64,000 nt of DNA. Origin: Liolophura sinensis (lineage: Eukaryota; Mollusca; Polyplacophora; Chitonida; Chitonidae). Position numbers and translations under genes: made by a program. Position 1 is the first letter of the stretch; each line of letters starts with the position of its first letter. The DNA lies in NCBI RefSeq assembly GCF_032854445.1, contig NC_088295.1, positions 13,689,385 to 13,753,384 on the forward strand. The letters run 5' to 3'. Under the pieces are notes generated by a model. That model saw only the letters and a list, made by a program, of their open reading frames with translations. It ran no database searches and was not told the origin of the DNA. Positions 58,310 through 64,000 of the stretch are shown in pieces.

Positions 58310-59770
58310 CTAGCATCATTTAGACCAGATGGGTGTGTCGACGGCATCCAATGATAAATTCGCTCGCCCCCTGCACTCCAAACCCACAAAGTAAAGCCAC
58401 CCCATGGATTAAGCTTACTCTCCCGTTAGTTGTGCATTGAATATATGCATACGGATTTTCCAATACCAAGAAGAGGGCACTAACAATTTGGACAGTAGCC
58501 TAATCCACATTCTATTACCCTTCGATTCCTATTTTTTTTTACATACAACGCACTGTTTGGCTCTATCCGAGTTACTGTTGGTTTTGTTTTCACAATGTTC
58601 AGTCCATTTACTCATGTTTTCTCTCCGCAAACGGTATTTTCTGACTGCCGCCAATATATTGCCGTTGACCCAGATCTTCAAATTTGGTACATCATGTGAC
58701 CTTTATGCATGAGTGTGACGTGTACATTTTACGTAACTGGTACGGCGCACTGAGTGAAACATGTGCACGGGGCTGGTTTAATGTACATAAACTTTGTACA
58801 GATTGCGTCGTTACAAATTTAAATTGTGATAGTCATCCATTGTATTTCACAATACAATAAAAGCAAATCATATTTATACTCATGATACCTTCAACATATA
58901 AATGATAATATATTTATTTGCTTACTTATAATAAGCATAAACACATATCTATGATATTGTTATTGTTTTGTTATTTATCAACATTTGTTGAGAAACTAAT
59001 ATTGGATTGAAAATGTGAACTGAAGTGTTCCATTTTTTCAACATTCGTTACCCAGTGTTCATGAATTTGATACAGAATATTTACACAAGTAAACCAAATA
59101 AAATTCAGTATCAAACTATTGTTAACCTAATTTTGTGTGTTTCATTTATTATTTTTTTTTCTCGTACTTAACTCAAACTTTAATAACGTTTAAACAGTTG
59201 AGCTCCCCACTTTTGTTGTCGTTTTGCTGATGCCAGAGGTTTCCAGCTCCTTTAGCTCGTTAGACAGAGTTTGGGAAAACTTTTGATCTGCTCGAACTCT
59301 CGGTGCCAGCAACGAGCCACCTCCCTGGCTCATTGTCAGTGTGGTCGCTGTTTGACACTGTGCCTATCTCACCGAAGCCTACCCTGATAACCGCGGAAAT
59401 ATGAAAGCAACCCTGCAGATGTTTAATCTGTTAATCTATACCGCAATGGCGTTTTTGTTATAATTACGTTTTTGGTATAATTACGGTGACAGCAAGTAAG
59501 AATTACTGACGGATTGCAGGCAACATGTTTTTGTAGTGTACAGCTTTGATATGTTGAGGACAGCACAGGCGGAAGGAACGAGTATTAGGTTAGTTAATGG
59601 AAGACTCCAGATCTGTATTTCCGAAAGCTAATCTGGGAAGAATGAAACAGATCGCAGATCTACACTCCATCTTTCCCGCACCATTCACACACACTAACAC
59701 ATACACCTTTCGAACAGAAGTTAACACGAGCAACATGTGTTGCAGGAAATAGGATTTTCATATCCTGATC
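58310..59770. other. Spacer without recognisable gene
   Basis: A plus-strand frame at 58437-58712 has no recognisable domain. The rest is AT-rich and I see no repeat family. Confidence 0.35.
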
Positions 59771-60011
59771 TGAAATGATCCGGAATACCATGGGTTTTTT
59801 GTTCCAAAATTTCCCCTTTGTGACGAAATATCGTTTTCGAAAACAACGCCGTCGTCAATGCCCTTGGGCCTCATTTACTTATGACGTTGTAATGATAGAT
59901 ATGACATCACAATTGTTAGTAGCCCTACGTCACAAACAAAATTCAGTGACGAAACAGACAGAACCTTCTTCCTCGGACACACAATGTAAAACGAAACATA
60001 GGAAGATAAAC

Positions 60012-63000
60012 ATGCCTTGCTTCGAACGGCTTAGGACTGGTTGTTTGCCGAATTCAAGTAAGGAATAGGGGTATTTATAAAAGAAATTATGGTATAAACT
60101 TCAAATGTATATTTGAATGTGAATATCGTGACCTATATGTATAGTATTTATATCAGCACAATAATCTGTGCAGCCAGGTTGATCGGGACCTATCCTCGAA
60201 AGGATCTGGTAGCCTTATTGGCCTATAGGCCTATGTTATTACCACAGTGGCTAGGTACCACTAAAAGGAAGGTGCATTTTGCCACGTGGTCACTGTCGAA
60301 AGGCATTCAGCATTTCACAAAGCGACGCACGACATTTTTTTTTATTGTACATTTGTCGCACGATGTTTTGTACGTCACTAATACCGTACCATTGTCCCAT
60401 ATGTGCAATTATCGTACATGGACGACATCTTTCTGAAACTGGGCCAAAAATTCTGAGCATTAAGTGTAGGCCCGCCTATCCTTAACTATTACAGACAAGG
60501 ACATTTACAGTTAGCTTGGCATGGCATGTAGCATACAATCTGGAAATTTCGAGCGGGAACACCCACCTTGTATACAAATCTCATATTGTGCTTTTTGCAT
60601 AACAAGGTATACGAGAGTAAAACATAAAATGAAGGTAATTCCTGCGGGATGTTCTCCTTGAACTGATTCAGCCCCATGGATACGCTGATATCGTACATCC
60701 GATATGAACAACACGATAGATCTAAACTGACCACATCATCACAAAGGAAACCGGACTACATAGGCTTACCTCTGTACTGTGGCGGGGACACTGAAAGTAT
60801 AGAAATATCGAGTCATACAAGAGATTTACCAAATTTGAATAAATACCGTAGAAAAACTATAATATTTACCAATACAAAATATGCACCAAGATAGAACACA
60901 GTAATGATTTCTGGTATAATTTGCATTCAAGCCAGTAGAATGCATGTATTCATTTTGCAGAAGTTGACAAAGACGCTGAGAGGGATGAGATCGTTCAGAA
61001 AGTGATGGAGCTCATCATTGCTCACATTGACCGCTCTTACACCCCCGACCCTGTTCTCGCCCAGCAATCCAGGAAGGAAATCGAACACTACATCAACGCC
61101 AGAGTGGCGCACAAATTTCGGCAACAGGTCGAGCTAAATGGACTTCAGGAAAAAGTTGCCGGTATGTCTCATTTTCAACAAAATATCTTTGCAGACAACT
61201 TATGACGTTTCTCCCTTGATGCCAAATATGCCTACGTATATTCTTTGCTTATTGTTTGGTTTTGACAGCTATTTCGCAACTGGAAAACTCTAATCGCCTG
61301 GCCAGTTTTTCAGTCCAGAGCACAGACAACCTATTCAGCTCTTTGAAGGTGAGATTTAAGATACGTCTGACCAAACAATGACTCAGACATATTATATCAT
61401 TTTGTAGATGATTTATAACTTTGATGTTTTACATCATAAGGATATTGATTCACTTACATGTAATTTGCGGCAGTTGGGTTTATCGTGTCCAAAAGAAACC
61501 GCATGATAAACCTGACTTAAAGCCACAGTGGCAGCACGTGCTAGATTCGAACAGAGAACTCATTGGTTGTTAATAATACAGCCGAATACAGGTCAAATGG
61601 GCGTTAATAATACAGCCGAATACATGCAGTCAAATGGGCGTTAATAATACAGCCGAATACAGGTCAAATGAGCGTTAATAATACAGCCGAATACAGGTCA
61701 AATGGGCGTTAATAATACAGCCGAATACATGCAGTCAAATGGGCGTTAATAATACAGCCGAATACAGGTCAAATGAGCGTTAATAATACAGCCAAACACA
61801 GGTCAAATGGGCGTTAATAATACAGCAGAATACAGGTCCAATGGTCGTTAATAATACAGCCGAATACAGATCAAATGAGCGTTAATAAAACAGCAGCATA
61901 CAGGTCAAATGGTCGTTAATAATACAGCCAAATACAGGTCAAACTGACCGTGCAACAAACGACAAAAACAACTCGTCCAAAATATGGAGTGAAGTCGTAG
62001 AGGACCAAACCCCACATAGGCTAATACATAGTACTTTATATGCCCAAACGTTGTTTCATTGCACTAGCATGCTACCGTGAAAATTAAAATATTTCAGTTT
62101 TGTTGGCGATACACCGTAATCACTTTGAACACCTTTGGGGTTGTCAGACGGGTAGGCATTCAGTCTGAATTCAACTGCTTACTAATGAAAACTGATTATG
62201 TTATATAAAAAAAAATAACTATGATCGACAGGTGCGCGGTCCATTGGTACTTTCAGGACTTAACGCACTTATAGAGAATTGACAACATACGCCGAATATC
62301 CTTTTTTATGTGTTTTATGAGATCATGTGTGAAAATGGCTTCTTTATCCACCTTTTTATGTTAAAGTTTTAAGTTGATTAAAAACTTCTCTCTCGTCTTT
62401 ACCGGTAATTCTGGTTTAGTTTATAAGTGTGAAGAGTTTCTTTGAACTGTTAAGAAAGCATATGCCAAAACAGGCATTTATTTATGAGTAAGAAATAGAT
62501 CATTCTTTGCAGTTATTCAAGTAAAGGGTTTAAGATCTTAAATAAAGGCAGTGTTTACCATGAGCTCTTTGTACATTTAATTTCATTCCAAACCTCTGAC
62601 TGGATTTAATTCAGTGAAAAAAAAATCGTATTTTTCTGATATGCTTTTTAATGGTCTTTCTATATCGAGGCTTTCTTCGTTTTTATCTTATCTTCCCCTC
62701 TAAAACCACTATCCCCTGACCAACGATGTAACTTGCACCTATCCAGTGATGTAGTTTGCTCCTGACTAATGATGCAGCTTTCTCGTATCCACCTCCCTTT
62801 GGCTTAGCTGCTGCCTTACACCAGGAAGTTTGCCAGGTTTCACCGGTTAGGCGTGCAAACATTTGTCAACCATTACAATGTCGTCATTGCTCTAGTTTTA
62901 CTCTCTGTGCTGTAAGTGTTTTATACTGAATTCCCGCATAAATCGGGATTTTGTTGGTGGACTAAGTATTCCCATGGGCTGGTCCCCTTGCAGTGGTTTA

Positions 63001-64000
63001 ATGGGTTTGTAAATTAAATGTGGTCACAACTCATCATTTTGAGTTATTCCAGACTAGTGACGTATAAAATATTGCAATTAACACCACTGCATATTTCTTT
63101 TAACAAATTCTGCTTGAGCATGGTTCAGGGGGCCTGTAATTTGCTCCTATGTAAGCATTTGTATGAACAGTGAGGGAAAACCCTAACTGAGGTAAGCTGT
63201 CGTATTTCACAGGTTAGGCCTAAGTGTGACCATTTGCCAACCATCAAACTGTCGTATTTCACAGGTTATGCCTACATGTGACCATTTGCCAACTATCAAA
63301 CTGTCGTATTTCACAGGTTAGGCCTACGTGTGACCATTTGCCAACTACCAAACTGCCGTCACTGGTCTGGGTTGACTCTATGTATTGTTTTTATAAGATA
63401 CCACGTAGGCAATTGCGACCGCTTAAGTCCCATCGGACTTCCTCCAGCAGTAACCTTGACGCCTAATGTGGTGTGGTACGGTGCAGTAATGAGATAAATG
63501 CATAAATATGTAGGACAGCTATGCATATAGGGTAATCGTTTATTTTTTCCGTTTTTTGCATACAGGCTTCAGTATATACATTTATTTAAGTGCGGCATTT
63601 AAACACCAAATCAAGTAAACAAGAAGATAATTAAAATGTTCGGTTAAGCCTCAGACTTGTATAGTTTAGGTTTTCAATCATGTTTTTTCTCTTTATTAGG
63701 AACTTCCTGTTGGACAGAAAGGTGTAGCTAATTTAGACAAAACAAAAAGTAAGTTACAACCAATCATTTCAAAAAAAGATTACGTTTCAAGTTCCTCATT
63801 AACGTGGTACTGTAGACAATGGAGCAATACTCTGAGCACGGTGGTTATATAATGCCTCATATTTAATATCTACCATACGTTATTCTTGCACTATTGTTTT
63901 AATGCTTGTATCAATCTTTATCTTACAGCCGCGAAAGACAAATCTATGCTGGGCAAAATATTCAAATTGCACTCAAATCAGCCTGAGACAGACAATGATG
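60012..64000 (+). CDS. Unrecognised multi-exon gene, 5' part (runs off the window)
   Basis: Five exons keep one frame: 60012-60057, 60961-61161, 61269-61348, 63700-63748 and 63929 to the window edge, all with GT-AG borders and phase-1 or phase-0 joins. The first 148 or so residues start M-P-C-F-E-R-L and include a charged helical segment (about 16-83) with EIVQKVMELIIAHIDRSY and an N-A-R-V-A-H-K-F piece. A Ser-rich stretch and a Lys-rich stretch follow. I see no signal peptide, membrane segment or domain I can name. An in-frame ATG at 59775 would add 79 residues; I prefer 60012 because the added part looks like random sequence. Cysteines at residues 3 and 11 could allow N-terminal lipidation, which is speculation. 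Confidence 0.6.
61560..61945 (+). repeat. 34-bp minisatellite in intron 3 of the unrecognised gene
   Basis: GGGCGTTAATAATACAGCCG then AATACAGGTCAAAT repeats about eleven times. Some units have CATGCAGTC in place of CAGGTC, adding a few bases. Confidence 0.95.
63185..63360 (+). repeat. 52-bp tandem repeat, about 3.3 copies
   Basis: GTCGTATTTCACAGGTTA recurs at 63199, 63251 and 63303 (spacing 52). A decayed relative lies near 62830-62890. It is intronic in the unrecognised gene. Confidence 0.93.

Overview
The window reads as genomic DNA of an invertebrate animal, most likely a mollusc or another lophotrochozoan. The genes have many short exons with GT-AG introns. A tRNA-headed SINE family with a shared tail, of a kind I associate with molluscs, is scattered through introns and spacers. 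Tandem repeats are abundant. I cannot name the species from sequence alone.

Layout. (1) 1-2.2 kb: a fragment of an LTR-retrotransposon gag gene on the minus strand and a small MITE. (2) 2.2-13.1 kb, plus strand: a complete 16-coding-exon gene for a TNIP1/ABIN-1-like NF-kB regulator. It has a UBAN ubiquitin-binding coiled coil and an additional C-terminal NZF zinc finger. (3) 13-23 kb: a spacer dominated by a roughly 4-kb satellite with a 67-bp unit and a 201-bp higher-order period. (4) 24.0-29.1 kb: two small multi-pass membrane protein genes arranged head to head across 164 bp. They share the position and length of their second exon and look like an inverted duplicate pair; the plus-strand one resembles TMEM243. 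(5) 29.1-35.2 kb: no gene seen, but a nested inverted repeat, a long AT microsatellite and a decayed GC-richer repeat. (6) 35.2-56.1 kb: four tandem plus-strand genes of the TGF-beta superfamily, Nodal type. Each has two coding exons, a phase-1 intron and a seven-cysteine C-terminal domain. Copies 3 and 4 lie in a recent duplication of about 6.9 kb. Copy 2 lacks about 74 prodomain codons. The mature domains of all four are far more alike than their prodomains, introns or flanks, which points to gene conversion. Repeated TAATCC-bearing blocks lie upstream of copies 2 to 4. (7) 56-64 kb: an 85-bp tandem array, a SINE, and the first five exons of an unrecognised gene that runs off the right edge.

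How the parts relate. The Nodal array is the standout: a signalling gene that is usually thought of as single-copy in molluscs is present here as a small, still-evolving cluster with copied candidate cis-regulatory blocks. The TNIP1-like gene would act in ubiquitin-dependent NF-kB control and has no evident link to the Nodal cluster. All exon models were read by eye from splice signals and frame continuity; no alignment or database search was run.
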